From: Sulfurospirillum sp.
GTDB taxonomy: Bacteria > Campylobacterota > Campylobacteria > Campylobacterales > Sulfurospirillaceae
Direction of reading: 5' to 3'
Assembly: GCA_016735235.1 (NCBI GenBank)
Contig: JAERRW010000071.1
Location: 1-44,062 of the forward strand
Length of the DNA: 44,062 nt
Position numbers and translations under genes: made by a program. Below are positions 1 to 8,006 of the stretch, in pieces (within the stretch, counting starts at the first letter, position 1; every line of letters starts with the position of its first letter). Below the pieces are notes generated by a model, which saw nothing but the letters and a program-made list of their open reading frames with translations, made no database searches and had not been told where the DNA came from.

Positions 1-546
1 CTTTAATTTTTTTATAGAAGTTTTTATATTTTTTATTTGTGAATTTTGAATACTTATTTTTTTATTTATTTCATCATAATTATGCGAAAGTTTTAAAAAC
101 TCTTTTTGCATAATTATACCAATTTTATTCACAACTTCTTCGGCTAAAATATTATCACTTGAATCTTGATAATTTTTATCAGAAATAAGATAAAATGAGA
201 AATCTTCTGCAATTACTTTAATAATTTTTTTTTCTAATTTTTTTTTATTTTCCATAAGATTTGTGTTTTGTATTGTTAAATCTTTAAGATCAAGTACTTT
301 GCTTTTTACTGTATTTTCATTTTTATTTATATTCCTCCTTAGATTAGCTATCTGTGAATTTATATCTTTTAATTTTTTTTTCTCTTTTAATATATCTTTT
401 GCAACATCATTGAGTTTACTGCTTATATTTTTTCCATCTGCTATTTTTGTTTTTAAATTTTTTTGATTTTTATCTATTTTTTTTTCAACACTTGTGGCTG
501 AAAAAAGTGCTATCGATAGTGTCAATAAAAGCGGTACAATTCTCAT
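1..546 (-). CDS. M23-type murein peptidase, N-terminal part (cut by window edge)
   Basis: This frame is absent from the ORF track because it has no stop inside the window. It opens with ATG at 546, which overlaps the ftsX stop (ATGA), and stays open for 182 codons to base 1. The start MRIVPLLLTLSIALFSATS looks like a signal peptide. The rest is charged, Lys/Asn/Ile-rich and heptad-like, typical of the coiled-coil region of EnvC/NlpD-like M23 proteins. The catalytic domain would lie beyond the window, so the family call rests mainly on context: ftsE-ftsX followed by an M23 peptidase is a conserved order in Campylobacterota (the C. jejuni neighbour is Pgp3/Cj1275). By analogy with EnvC, FtsEX would control its activity in the periplasm. 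Gene presence is solid; enzymatic identity is inferred. Confidence 0.75.
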   Translation of the reverse strand, partial: MRIVPLLLTLSIALFSATSVEKKIDKNQKNLKTKIADGKNISSKLNDVAKDILKEKKKLKDINSQIANLRRNINKNENTVKSKVLDLKDLTIQNTNLMENKKKLEKKIIKVIAEDFSFYLISDKNYQDSSDNILAEEVVNKIGIIMQKEFLKLSHNYDEINKKISIQNSQIKNIKTSIKKLK

Positions 547-1358
547 TGCCTATTCATCTTTCTTATCACAATTGAGACAATAAAAAGTGAAAAAAGAAGT
601 GATACAATAAGCAAAACTCCAGTATCTTTTAATATAAAAAACTCTGGTATTACTATATCAATACTTTTTGCAAAAGTATCAATCTTTTCAAATTTTGGAA
701 TAAATATATAAACAGCACTCACAAGTAGAGTGCTTATTAAAGAATCTATAACTACAAGTCTATAGAGAACTGCACTTTTTATCCAAAAAGGAGCACCAAA
801 AAGAGTCATAATAGACATTCTTTCTTGATGTTCAAGTAGCCAAATTTTCATCTGTTTAACCATTAACAAAACTGAAATTATCAGAACAAAAATAGAAAAT
901 AAAAATACTATCTTTTCCAACGCTTGAAACATTCTATAAATTTTACTATAAGTTTTAGAAAAAGTCTCTACTTTAGTAATGGACTCAATTTTTAATAGCT
1001 TATCTTTTATCTCTTCAATATCTTTTTCATTAGGAAAAGATTTTAGCTTTATAGAGTAAAATTTTGGAAGAGATGTTTTTAAGAGTGAAATATTTTTTGT
1101 TGATATTTTATCTTTTAGCTTATCTAGTATTTTTTTAGAACTTATCTCTTCAATTGATTTTACACCACTCACTATGTTTTTTATGGTAGTTTGTGAAAGC
1201 TCTTTAGATGCGACTACAACTATAGAGTAGTCTTTAGTTAATGTTCTAGAGTAACTATCTACTATTTGATTAATCAAAAATATAAATTGCAATGAAAAAA
1301 GAGTAACAAAAAGTGGAATAATAACTGAAAGATGATTTCTAAGAGACTTCATAAACAA
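543..1358 (-). CDS. ftsX: Cell division protein FtsX (ABC transporter-like membrane subunit)
   Basis: 271 residues. The layout is FtsX-like: one N-terminal membrane segment (about 10-32), an extracytoplasmic domain (about 35-145), then three membrane segments near 150-170, 200-225 and 245-265. FtsX pairs with the FtsE ATPase at the septum and signals to periplasmic murein hydrolases. The gene overlaps ftsE by 20 bp upstream and the M23 peptidase start by 4 bp downstream, so the three are probably translationally coupled. The sequence is divergent, as is usual for FtsX, so the call combines topology with its place between ftsE and an M23 gene. Confidence 0.85.
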   Translation of the reverse strand: MFMKSLRNHLSVIIPLFVTLFSLQFIFLINQIVDSYSRTLTKDYSIVVVASKELSQTTIKNIVSGVKSIEEISSKKILDKLKDKISTKNISLLKTSLPKFYSIKLKSFPNEKDIEEIKDKLLKIESITKVETFSKTYSKIYRMFQALEKIVFLFSIFVLIISVLLMVKQMKIWLLEHQERMSIMTLFGAPFWIKSAVLYRLVVIDSLISTLLVSAVYIFIPKFEKIDTFAKSIDIVIPEFFILKDTGVLLIVSLLFSLFIVSIVIRKMNRQ

Positions 1359-2010
1359 CTCCTGTCTCTAAGAAAAAATGTTTATAATCTATATCTAGTG
1401 TTGATGGTATGTGATGAGTAACCACTATAACTGTAGTTCCTAAATACTCTTTTGCATTTTTAAGCAAATCCCAAATTACTTCACTTGAGTATTCATCTAA
1501 ATTACCTGTTGGTTCATCTGCTAAAATAATCACTGGATTATGGGCTAAGGCTCTTGCCATTGCAACACGCTGCTGCTCTCCTCCGCTAAGCTCGAGTGGG
1601 TATTTATCTGCTTTATGAAGAAGTTTTACATGTTTTAAGAGTTTTTGTGCTTGCTGTGTGCAAACTACTTTTGAGAACCCTCCTATTATGAGAGGCAACA
1701 TAACATTTTTCTCTACCGTCCAATCAGCAATAAGTCTATAATCTTGAAAAACAATTCCTAAATAACGCCTCAAAAGATTTAATTTGGAGCTATTTGCATT
1801 ATTTATTTTTATACCACAAACATTTAAAGATCCTTTTTTAGGAGTCAATTGACCATATAATGATTTTAGTATAGTAGATTTGCCACTACCGCTTTTGCCT
1901 GTTATGAAAACAAACTCATTTGAATTTATCTTCATATTAGCCTCGGTTATAATAGGCTCATCTTTACCATAAGTTAAAGTGAGATTATTAGCATGTATTA
2001 CATGTTCCAC
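1339..2010 (-). CDS. ftsE: Cell division ATP-binding protein FtsE
   Basis: 223 residues, the normal size for FtsE. It has a full ABC ATPase set: Walker A GKSGSGKST near residue 38, signature LSGGEQQR near 142, Walker B VIILADEPTGNLD near 160 and a switch His in VVTHH. It is the cytoplasmic ATPase that drives FtsX during septal wall remodelling. The LolD/MacB subfamily is similar, but overlap with an ftsX gene decides the call. The start overlaps the 3' end of trmB by 13 bp. Confidence 0.93.
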   Translation of the reverse strand: MEHVIHANNLTLTYGKDEPIITEANMKINSNEFVFITGKSGSGKSTILKSLYGQLTPKKGSLNVCGIKINNANSSKLNLLRRYLGIVFQDYRLIADWTVEKNVMLPLIIGGFSKVVCTQQAQKLLKHVKLLHKADKYPLELSGGEQQRVAMARALAHNPVIILADEPTGNLDEYSSEVIWDLLKNAKEYLGTTVIVVTHHIPSTLDIDYKHFFLETGVVYEVS

Positions 2011-3167
2011 AAGTATCCTTTTATTAATTCATGTGCTTTTTTATTATCCTTAGTTGCCAAAATATAATTTGGAAAATATACTACTCTGTTTTTTTTTATA
2101 AAAATATAACTGTGTTCATTTTTTTGACTTGCTCCAAATGAGACACGCAAAAGTCCTTCATTTTTATTTATCTCAAAAATATCTTCTATATGGGCAAAAA
2201 AACCATCTCCTCTTAATGTAACTTCTTTAAATCTCTTTTTAACACTGCAAAACTCTACTGTTTCATAAAACTTTAATACCCCTATATTTTGTATTTTATT
2301 GGAGTCTTCTTGATTTATCATAGTTATGTCATATATGTCTTTTTCTTCTTTTCTCCATCTCTCTTCATATTTACTATTTATCTCTAAATTTTGATTTTTA
2401 TTGACACATAATGCTATTTTTTGTTGAGTTAAAAATTCGTTAAATGAGTACTTAAAACAGTTATTGCTGTCTGTTCTAAACTCTAATGTTCCGCCAACTC
2501 TCAAAACTCTTTTTGTCTCATCAATAAATTTTTTACTAATAACACGACGGTGAGGCTTTTTATCCCATGGAATTGGAAAATGCATAAATATCTGCTCAAC
2601 ACTATTAGAACTTAAAAATTCTAAAAATATTCTTGCATCATAATCTACTACTAAGATATTCTCTATATTTTGAAGTTCGCACTGTCTTAACACTTGCTCG
2701 ATAGAGGGCTTATGAATCTCAAGACCAATATAAATTTTGTCTGGATTTTTTTTTGCCTGATAAAGAAGATGTCTACCACTTCCAAAACCAATCTCTAGCA
2801 ATATATTTTTTCTGTTTTTAAATTTATCTATAAAATACTCTATACTCTTAAGGTGTGGAGAGATTATCAGGCTCTTTTGTTTTTTTGAATCTATATTTGT
2901 ATTGATGGGTTTAATTTTATTTAAGTCTCTATAATCTTTTAAAGCTTGTTGCAAAATAGCCACTTGAGATGGTCTGCTTATCTTGTCTCCTTTGATAAGA
3001 TAATTTTTTTTTGTTTTATTTATTTTAAGAAATAGATCACAACCTTGAGTGTGACTCATCACCAATCTTTCGCCTTTTTTAGAGACTGCTACAAATTTAA
3101 ATTCACTTTTTCCAAAATTTGCTGGGTACAATGGTTCTAGAAAAAAATTTGTATGTAAATTTGGCAT
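1998..3167 (-). CDS. trmB: tRNA (guanine-N7-)-methyltransferase TrmB, long form
   Basis: 389 residues, much longer than the roughly 240-residue E. coli enzyme. The methyltransferase core lies near 115-280, with the SAM-binding loop LLEIGFGSGRHLLYQ near 122 and the TrmB motif HFPIPWDKKPHRR near 194. TrmB methylates G46 of tRNAs. The extra N-terminal (about 110 residues) and C-terminal (about 110 residues) regions resemble the long TrmB seen in Campylobacter and Helicobacter; I cannot name those domains. It lies 8 bp after the FN3 lipoprotein gene and overlaps ftsE, so it is part of the division operon. Confidence 0.9.
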   Translation of the reverse strand: MPNLHTNFFLEPLYPANFGKSEFKFVAVSKKGERLVMSHTQGCDLFLKINKTKKNYLIKGDKISRPSQVAILQQALKDYRDLNKIKPINTNIDSKKQKSLIISPHLKSIEYFIDKFKNRKNILLEIGFGSGRHLLYQAKKNPDKIYIGLEIHKPSIEQVLRQCELQNIENILVVDYDARIFLEFLSSNSVEQIFMHFPIPWDKKPHRRVISKKFIDETKRVLRVGGTLEFRTDSNNCFKYSFNEFLTQQKIALCVNKNQNLEINSKYEERWRKEEKDIYDITMINQEDSNKIQNIGVLKFYETVEFCSVKKRFKEVTLRGDGFFAHIEDIFEINKNEGLLRVSFGASQKNEHSYIFIKKNRVVYFPNYILATKDNKKAHELIKGYLWNM

Positions 3168-3175
3168 CTTTTAAG

Positions 3176-4411
3176 CTATTTTTTTGGTATTTTTATAATT
3201 ATATTTTCTGATTTCCTTGACGCTAAACCATACTTGTCTATAGCAATAACATTATACTTGTACTTGATGCCTTTTATAATATCTGCGTCATTAAAAACAT
3301 TTCCTTTAACTCCAGTAAATACTCTTTTTTTATCTTGGTACTCTTTGGTAATATTATATTTTACTGCTCTAGTATCTTTACTTTTCCAGGTAATATTAGC
3401 ACTTTCTCCATTATGATTTGATGATGTTATGTAGACACTATCTAGTCTAGCTAAAGAGCTTCCAGCTACTGCATTACGCTGTCTTGGAGACTCTAATTCA
3501 TCTTTATCTACTGCTGTTACTAAATAGTAATAAGATTTGCCATTTGCATTTATTAAGTCTTCGTAACTAGTGTCTTCTGTTTTTGCTAAATAACTATAAT
3601 AAAGCATAGGATTAATAGATCTATACACCTTATAATAAGAGAAGTCCTTCTCGTTTGAGGCATCCCATTTTAGAACTACTTTTTTAGGAATATATATTGT
3701 TGCTTTCAAGTTTTGAATCTCTACTGGCAAAGGTTTTGTTGCAGCCTCTACTATTTTACTTGATTTTGAGATTAAACCATCATAAGTCTCTACTTTTACT
3801 CTATATCTGTAAACAAAATTATCTCTTAACCCAGAATCAATATACTCAACATTTAATCTGCCTTTTACTTGTGCTACTCTCTCCCATTTAGATGAAGTAA
3901 ACATTTTTCTCTCTATAATATAAGATGACACTCTTTGAAATGTATGAGGTCTCCATATTAGTTTCACTCTACGAGGAAGATTATTAATAGCTTTGATATA
4001 TACCACAGACTCTATAAGAGGAGATGTAGTTACATTAATTATGTCACTTTTTACTGACTCTTTTTTATCTTTTGAAAATGTTGAAAAACGATACTGATAC
4101 TGTGTTGCAGGCTTTAAACCAGTATCGACAAAATGGGAACTATGTCTATCTTTTATAGTTACTATTTTTATCAATTTTTCTTTTTCTTTTTCTAAATCCA
4201 AGCGATAAATATTGTATCCGCTTACTATTTTATCTAAACTAGGTGTCCACTCAAACCCAACTTCTGTAATGTCTGTTAAAAATTTTATATTTTCTAACTG
4301 TGGCAAAGATTGATCAACAGCAGATTTCTTTAATGGTTGAGGGCTATTTTTGCATCCACTAATAAAAATTATTGAAACTATCAATAATGCAAAGACTGTC
4401 CATTTTTTCAT
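3176..4411 (-). CDS. Fibronectin type III lipoprotein (FlpA-like)
   Basis: 411 residues. It begins with a lipoprotein signal: MKKWTVFALL, a hydrophobic core and lipobox ISGC with Cys20 as the lipidated residue. The rest is made of about four FN3-like repeats of roughly 90 residues, visible as recurring W..S/D...YNIYR, YRYRV and YYYLVTAVDK strands. The equivalent C. jejuni gene (Cj1279, FlpA) encodes a fibronectin-binding adhesin; adhesion here is only by analogy, and a cell-envelope role linked to division is equally possible from context. The ATG at 4411 has AAGGATGAG just upstream and lies inside the end of the pseudouridine synthase gene (53 bp overlap). Confidence 0.85.
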   Translation of the reverse strand: MKKWTVFALLIVSIIFISGCKNSPQPLKKSAVDQSLPQLENIKFLTDITEVGFEWTPSLDKIVSGYNIYRLDLEKEKEKLIKIVTIKDRHSSHFVDTGLKPATQYQYRFSTFSKDKKESVKSDIINVTTSPLIESVVYIKAINNLPRRVKLIWRPHTFQRVSSYIIERKMFTSSKWERVAQVKGRLNVEYIDSGLRDNFVYRYRVKVETYDGLISKSSKIVEAATKPLPVEIQNLKATIYIPKKVVLKWDASNEKDFSYYKVYRSINPMLYYSYLAKTEDTSYEDLINANGKSYYYLVTAVDKDELESPRQRNAVAGSSLARLDSVYITSSNHNGESANITWKSKDTRAVKYNITKEYQDKKRVFTGVKGNVFNDADIIKGIKYKYNVIAIDKYGLASRKSENIIIKIPKK

Positions 4412-5318
4412 CTATCTCATCCTTGTTAAAATATTTCTCTAGTATGTTTTCAAAATCCACAAACAAAGGGGCAGTAACTCTCATAGACTCCCCTGTCCTT
4501 GGGTGTCGCAAATACAATATATATGCATGTAACATAACTCTTGCTATACTACTCTTTTGGCACTTAAAACCGTATAAAGTATCGCCTAATATATGACGAG
4601 ACATGGAGCTTAAATGAACTCTTATCTGGTGTGTTCTTCCTGTAAAAAGTTTTGCACTAATCAACTCTTTTTTTTTATCTTTTGAAAGTACAAGTTTACA
4701 AAAAGCACTTTTTGATTCGCGTCCTCCCATAACAACATCCATTTTTAGCCTATTTTTTCTATTTCTTGCAATTGGTTTATTGACTATGGTATCATTTTTT
4801 AAAGGCAAATCAGTAATTGCAAGATAGTACCTACCCATACTTTTATCAAGTAGTTGAGAAGAGAGTCCTAAGTGAGCTCTATTGTTTTTAGCAACAACTA
4901 AAGCTCCGCTTGTCTCTTTATCTATACGGTGAACAATGCCATGTCTCTCATCTCCACTTATAGTAGCAAGTGATACTCCTCGCTTTATTAGCCAATCAAC
5001 CACTGTTGCTTCTTTAACACTTGAGGCTGGATGAACAGTTAAAAATGGGGGTTTGTTTATAATTAAAATATCATCATCTTCATAAAGAATATCTATATCA
5101 AAATCAACTTTATACCTTTTTTTTTCTTTAGTAATTTGAATAAAATCATACTCTACGACATCATTAATTTTTAACTTAAAACTACATTTTTTAATTTTTT
5201 TAGTACCTATTTTAATACCAACTCGTTTTATTAACTGTTCTATTTGATTTCTTGGAAGTTTAAGGTTTTTACTCATTACAACATCTAATCTTCCTGTTTC
5301 TTTACATATAAAGGTCAT
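4359..5318 (-). CDS. RluA-family 23S rRNA pseudouridine synthase (RluD-like)
   Basis: 319 residues. The N-terminal 60 or so residues look like an S4 RNA-binding domain. The catalytic domain follows, with the hallmark HRIDKETSG motif carrying the catalytic Asp (about residue 133), plus LFTGRTHQIRVH near 225. It converts uridines in rRNA to pseudouridine; RluD versus RluC specificity cannot be settled from motifs. The ATG at 5318 has AGAGAG upstream. It is the first gene of the leftward operon and is divergent from rodA, 47 bp away, so both promoters must lie in that short gap. Confidence 0.9.
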   Translation of the reverse strand: MTFICKETGRLDVVMSKNLKLPRNQIEQLIKRVGIKIGTKKIKKCSFKLKINDVVEYDFIQITKEKKRYKVDFDIDILYEDDDILIINKPPFLTVHPASSVKEATVVDWLIKRGVSLATISGDERHGIVHRIDKETSGALVVAKNNRAHLGLSSQLLDKSMGRYYLAITDLPLKNDTIVNKPIARNRKNRLKMDVVMGGRESKSAFCKLVLSKDKKKELISAKLFTGRTHQIRVHLSSMSRHILGDTLYGFKCQKSSIARVMLHAYILYLRHPRTGESMRVTAPLFVDFENILEKYFNKDEIDEKMDSLCIIDSFNNFY

Positions 5319-5365
5319 TTAACTCTCTTTTTTGTATAATACTATTATTTAAATTTAGGATTTCC

Positions 5366-6472
5366 GTGTTACACATAGATAAACATATATTTACACATTT
5401 TGATTTTTTAATTCCTATTTTAGTTTTACCTATTATAGGAGTCTCATTTTACCTAATTAATGAGGCAAATACCATGTTAGCAAATAAACAATTAGTCTAT
5501 TTCACTATTGGATTTCTTGCTTTTTTGTTTTTTTTCCTAATCCCTATTAGAAAAATAGAGTGGTTAATACCTATCTTTTTTTGGTTAACTATTGCTCTTC
5601 TTATAAGTGTTGAATTTTTTGGTATATCTAAATTAGGGGCAAAAAGATGGCTTGAAATTCCATTTATTCACTTTACTATTCAACCATCAGAAATTTTAAA
5701 ACCGGCATTTGTTCTAATGATGGCGTATCTTATAAAACATAATCCGCCAGAAGAGAAAGGTTACAATTTAAAAGATTTTATTAAATTTAGTTTCTATATA
5801 TTGTTCCCATTTTTTCTCATAGCAAAAGAACCTGATTTAGGAACAGCTATGATTCTTCTTATAGTTGGATATGGAATACTTTTTGTTATAGGAGTTAATA
5901 AAAAAATTTGGATTTCTATTTTTGTTATTATTGCAATAAGTGGACCATTTTTATATACCTTTTTGTATGATTATCAAAAAAAACGTATTATGGATTTTGT
6001 CTCTGAAAAACCTAGTTACCATGTGAGACAATCTCTCATAGCTATAGGGAGTGGGGGACTTTATGGAAAAGAGAAAGAAGAAGCAACGCAGACCCATTTC
6101 AAGTTTTTACCAATAGCGACTAGTGATTTTATATTTGCCTATCATGTTGAGAGATTTGGTTTTTGGGGAGCATTGGGTTTAATTAGTTTTTATGCTCTAC
6201 TAGTAATACATCTCATAACCCTAAATTATAAATTTCACAAAGACTATTTTGGGCAAGTTGTTGCCTCAAGCATAGCTCTGCTTATTTTTGTCTACATGGG
6301 AGTTAATATCTCTATGACTATTGGTTTTGCTCCAGTAGTAGGAGTACCTTTGCCCTTTTTTAGTTATGGAGGAAGTAGCTTTGTTACTTATATGATATTT
6401 TTTGGAATATTGGAAAATTTACTTACTTTTAGGTTTGATAGAACATACAAAGCAGTAAAATATAATCTTTAA
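5366..6472 (+). CDS. rodA: Rod shape-determining protein RodA (SEDS glycosyltransferase)
   Basis: 368 residues with about ten membrane segments, typical of RodA/FtsW. Family motifs are visible: KLGAKRWLEI..FTIQPSEILKP near 90-120, AKEPDLGTAMILL near 152, and near the C-terminus FAPVVGVPLPFFSYGGSS. RodA polymerises lipid II into peptidoglycan during elongation with its PBP2 partner. The length and absence of an FtsW-type extension favour RodA, as does the matching C. jejuni location (mrdB, Cj1282). The start is GTG at 5366, preceded by AGGA 5-8 bases upstream. No PBP2 gene is adjacent. Confidence 0.9.
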   Translation: MLHIDKHIFTHFDFLIPILVLPIIGVSFYLINEANTMLANKQLVYFTIGFLAFLFFFLIPIRKIEWLIPIFFWLTIALLISVEFFGISKLGAKRWLEIPFIHFTIQPSEILKPAFVLMMAYLIKHNPPEEKGYNLKDFIKFSFYILFPFFLIAKEPDLGTAMILLIVGYGILFVIGVNKKIWISIFVIIAISGPFLYTFLYDYQKKRIMDFVSEKPSYHVRQSLIAIGSGGLYGKEKEEATQTHFKFLPIATSDFIFAYHVERFGFWGALGLISFYALLVIHLITLNYKFHKDYFGQVVASSIALLIFVYMGVNISMTIGFAPVVGVPLPFFSYGGSSFVTYMIFFGILENLLTFRFDRTYKAVKYNL

Positions 6473-6532
6473 TTTAAATTTTACTTTATTTTAAAGAATA
6501 AACAGATAATATACATTTTTAAAAAACAAAAT

Positions 6533-6609
6533 GGGTTGTTAGCTCAGTTGGTTAGAGTCCCCCGCTCATAACGGGGAGGTCGAGTGTTCGAGTCACTCAC
6601 AACCCACCA
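6533..6609 (+). tRNA. tRNA with CAT anticodon (elongator Met, or Ile2 read by lysidine)
   Basis: A full cloverleaf can be drawn: acceptor GGGTTGT pairs perfectly with ACAACCC; D-arm GCTC/GAGT; anticodon stem CCCCG/CGGGG around loop CTCATAA; T-arm GAGTG/CACTC with TTCGAGT; and an encoded CCA end. The G1-C72 pair excludes initiator tRNA. With a CAT anticodon it is either elongator tRNA-Met or the tRNA-Ile that TilS converts to lysidine; sequence reading alone does not decide. Its last 13 bases overlap the 3' end of the convergent DUF2062 gene. Confidence 0.95.
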
Positions 6610-7118
6610 CTTTTTTTGTTTTTATTATTTTTTCGTTTTTGATGCCTCTTCTCTTTTTTAACTGAATTTATCCAAAGCCAATTTGATGAATAATATATTA
6701 ACGTTGAGACAATAGTAGAGTAGAAAAAAGTTCCTACATATAAAGGGATTAATACAGCATCAATATGTGCTGAAAACCATTTTGTTGTCAACTCTATATC
6801 CAAAGTGTCGCCACCAAGTAAAAAATTGCCCGTCATATACTCTATGTAGTATATAAAAGGCATCGTAACAGGGTTGCTTAACCAAACAGTACCCAAAGCT
6901 ACAGGTACATTAAATCTAAAAATTAGAGTACTAAAAACAATAGCTAGCATCTGCATAGGCATAGGTATAAAAGCCCAAAAAACACCTAATGCAAGACCTC
7001 TGGTAATAGATTTTCTATTGATAGACAAATACTCTCTAGGAATTTTATGTTTTTTTATAAATTTATTAATCTTTTTGCTATTATTTTTACTGTTTTTATT
7101 AAATATCTTTCTAATCAT
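6597..7118 (-). CDS. DUF2062 family membrane protein
   Basis: 173 residues. A basic N-terminus (many Lys, IPREYLSINRKSITRGLALGVFWAF) leads into a DUF2062-like region: GLALGVFWAFIPMPMQM, a hydrophobic segment, ALGTVWLSNPVTMPFIYYIEYMTG, and a last membrane segment near 125-150. The C-terminus is strongly basic (KKEKRHQKRKNNKNKKSGGL). The function of this family is not established. The reading frame runs 13 bp into the tRNA gene on the opposite strand, so the final SGGL residues come from tRNA sequence. It lies 15 bp after psd and is probably cotranscribed with it. Confidence 0.8.
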   Translation of the reverse strand: MIRKIFNKNSKNNSKKINKFIKKHKIPREYLSINRKSITRGLALGVFWAFIPMPMQMLAIVFSTLIFRFNVPVALGTVWLSNPVTMPFIYYIEYMTGNFLLGGDTLDIELTTKWFSAHIDAVLIPLYVGTFFYSTIVSTLIYYSSNWLWINSVKKEKRHQKRKNNKNKKSGGL

Positions 7119-7133
7119 TAGGTTTTCAAAACT

Positions 7134-7952
7134 CTATTTATTAAAGGCTATTTTCTGTGTAAATTTAATAGATTCCTCTTTTTTACATGTAAGTTCTACC
7201 ATATCTTTTTCAAAAAACATAACTATAGTTGAACCCATCTCAAATCTTCCTAACTCATCACCTTTTTTAATAAAAAGATTCTCATACTTATAGAGTTGTG
7301 CTACTGAATTTTTAACATTTGTTTGAATATTATTATCAAATACAAATTTTATCTTTCCTACATTTAAAGCTCCTACAAAAACCATGTAAAAAACTCTTTC
7401 GTTTTCTGTGTAACACTCTAAAATAACTCTCTCATTTTCTATAAATAGTGCTGGAATTTTTCTAAGCCATGTAGAGTTTACTGGATAGAGTTTACCCGGT
7501 ACATGTACAGCTTTTTTGATTCTCATGTTACATGTGGCATGATAGCGATGATAATCTTTAGGAGAAAGATAAAAATTTAAATATTCTCCGTCTATTAATC
7601 TATTTTTCTCTTTTGTTAAAATATAGTCTCCTAAAAAAGTGTTTACATTATAAGAGTGTCCTTTTATCTGTAAAGCTTGTTGCTCCTCTATTTTCCCACA
7701 CTCACTAATATATGCATCACAAGGCGATATAAACTCATTTACATTAAGTTCTAACTCTCTTTTTACTTTTAATGGTCGTGTAAAAAGCTTGTTGAGACTA
7801 CTATAAGTATCTACTGGTAAAAATTCACTCAAATCTACTTTTGTGAATTTAACATAAACTTTATTTATAATATTTTGAATAACAGGATTAAACTCTTTTT
7901 CTGCAAATTTCCCAAACAGACGTGAAATACAGCTACTTTTAAAATTACTCAT
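7134..7952 (-). CDS. psd: Phosphatidylserine decarboxylase proenzyme
   Basis: 272 residues, close to the short Helicobacter/Campylobacter form. It makes phosphatidylethanolamine at the inner membrane. The self-cleavage site reads EMGST (Ser about 241) near the C-terminus, where E. coli has LGST; the Ser would become the pyruvoyl cofactor of the alpha chain. YLSPKDYHRYHATCNM carries the conserved His region near 130-145, and RVFYMVFVGALNVGKI is another family block. The upstream promoter region is shared with the divergent dbpA-like gene, 54 bp away. Confidence 0.9.
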   Translation of the reverse strand: MSNFKSSCISRLFGKFAEKEFNPVIQNIINKVYVKFTKVDLSEFLPVDTYSSLNKLFTRPLKVKRELELNVNEFISPCDAYISECGKIEEQQALQIKGHSYNVNTFLGDYILTKEKNRLIDGEYLNFYLSPKDYHRYHATCNMRIKKAVHVPGKLYPVNSTWLRKIPALFIENERVILECYTENERVFYMVFVGALNVGKIKFVFDNNIQTNVKNSVAQLYKYENLFIKKGDELGRFEMGSTIVMFFEKDMVELTCKKEESIKFTQKIAFNK

Positions 7953-8006
7953 TGGACTCTTTCAATTATGATATAATCAATTATAATATCTAAAAGGAGC
8001 TTTGTA

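Noticed and set aside
263-466. 67-codon Phe-rich plus-strand ORF near the left edge
   Set aside because: Antisense of the Lys/Asn-rich coiled-coil part of the M23 peptidase; Phe runs are the complement of Lys codons.
2081-2110. Long A/T homopolymer runs (here and elsewhere) as phase-variation tracts
   Set aside because: Such runs are expected at this base composition and no poly-G/C tract or frame-broken surface gene accompanies them.
6874-7293. 139-codon plus-strand ORF across the DUF2062/psd junction
   Set aside because: Antisense shadow of two well-supported genes; no ribosome site and no recognisable family.
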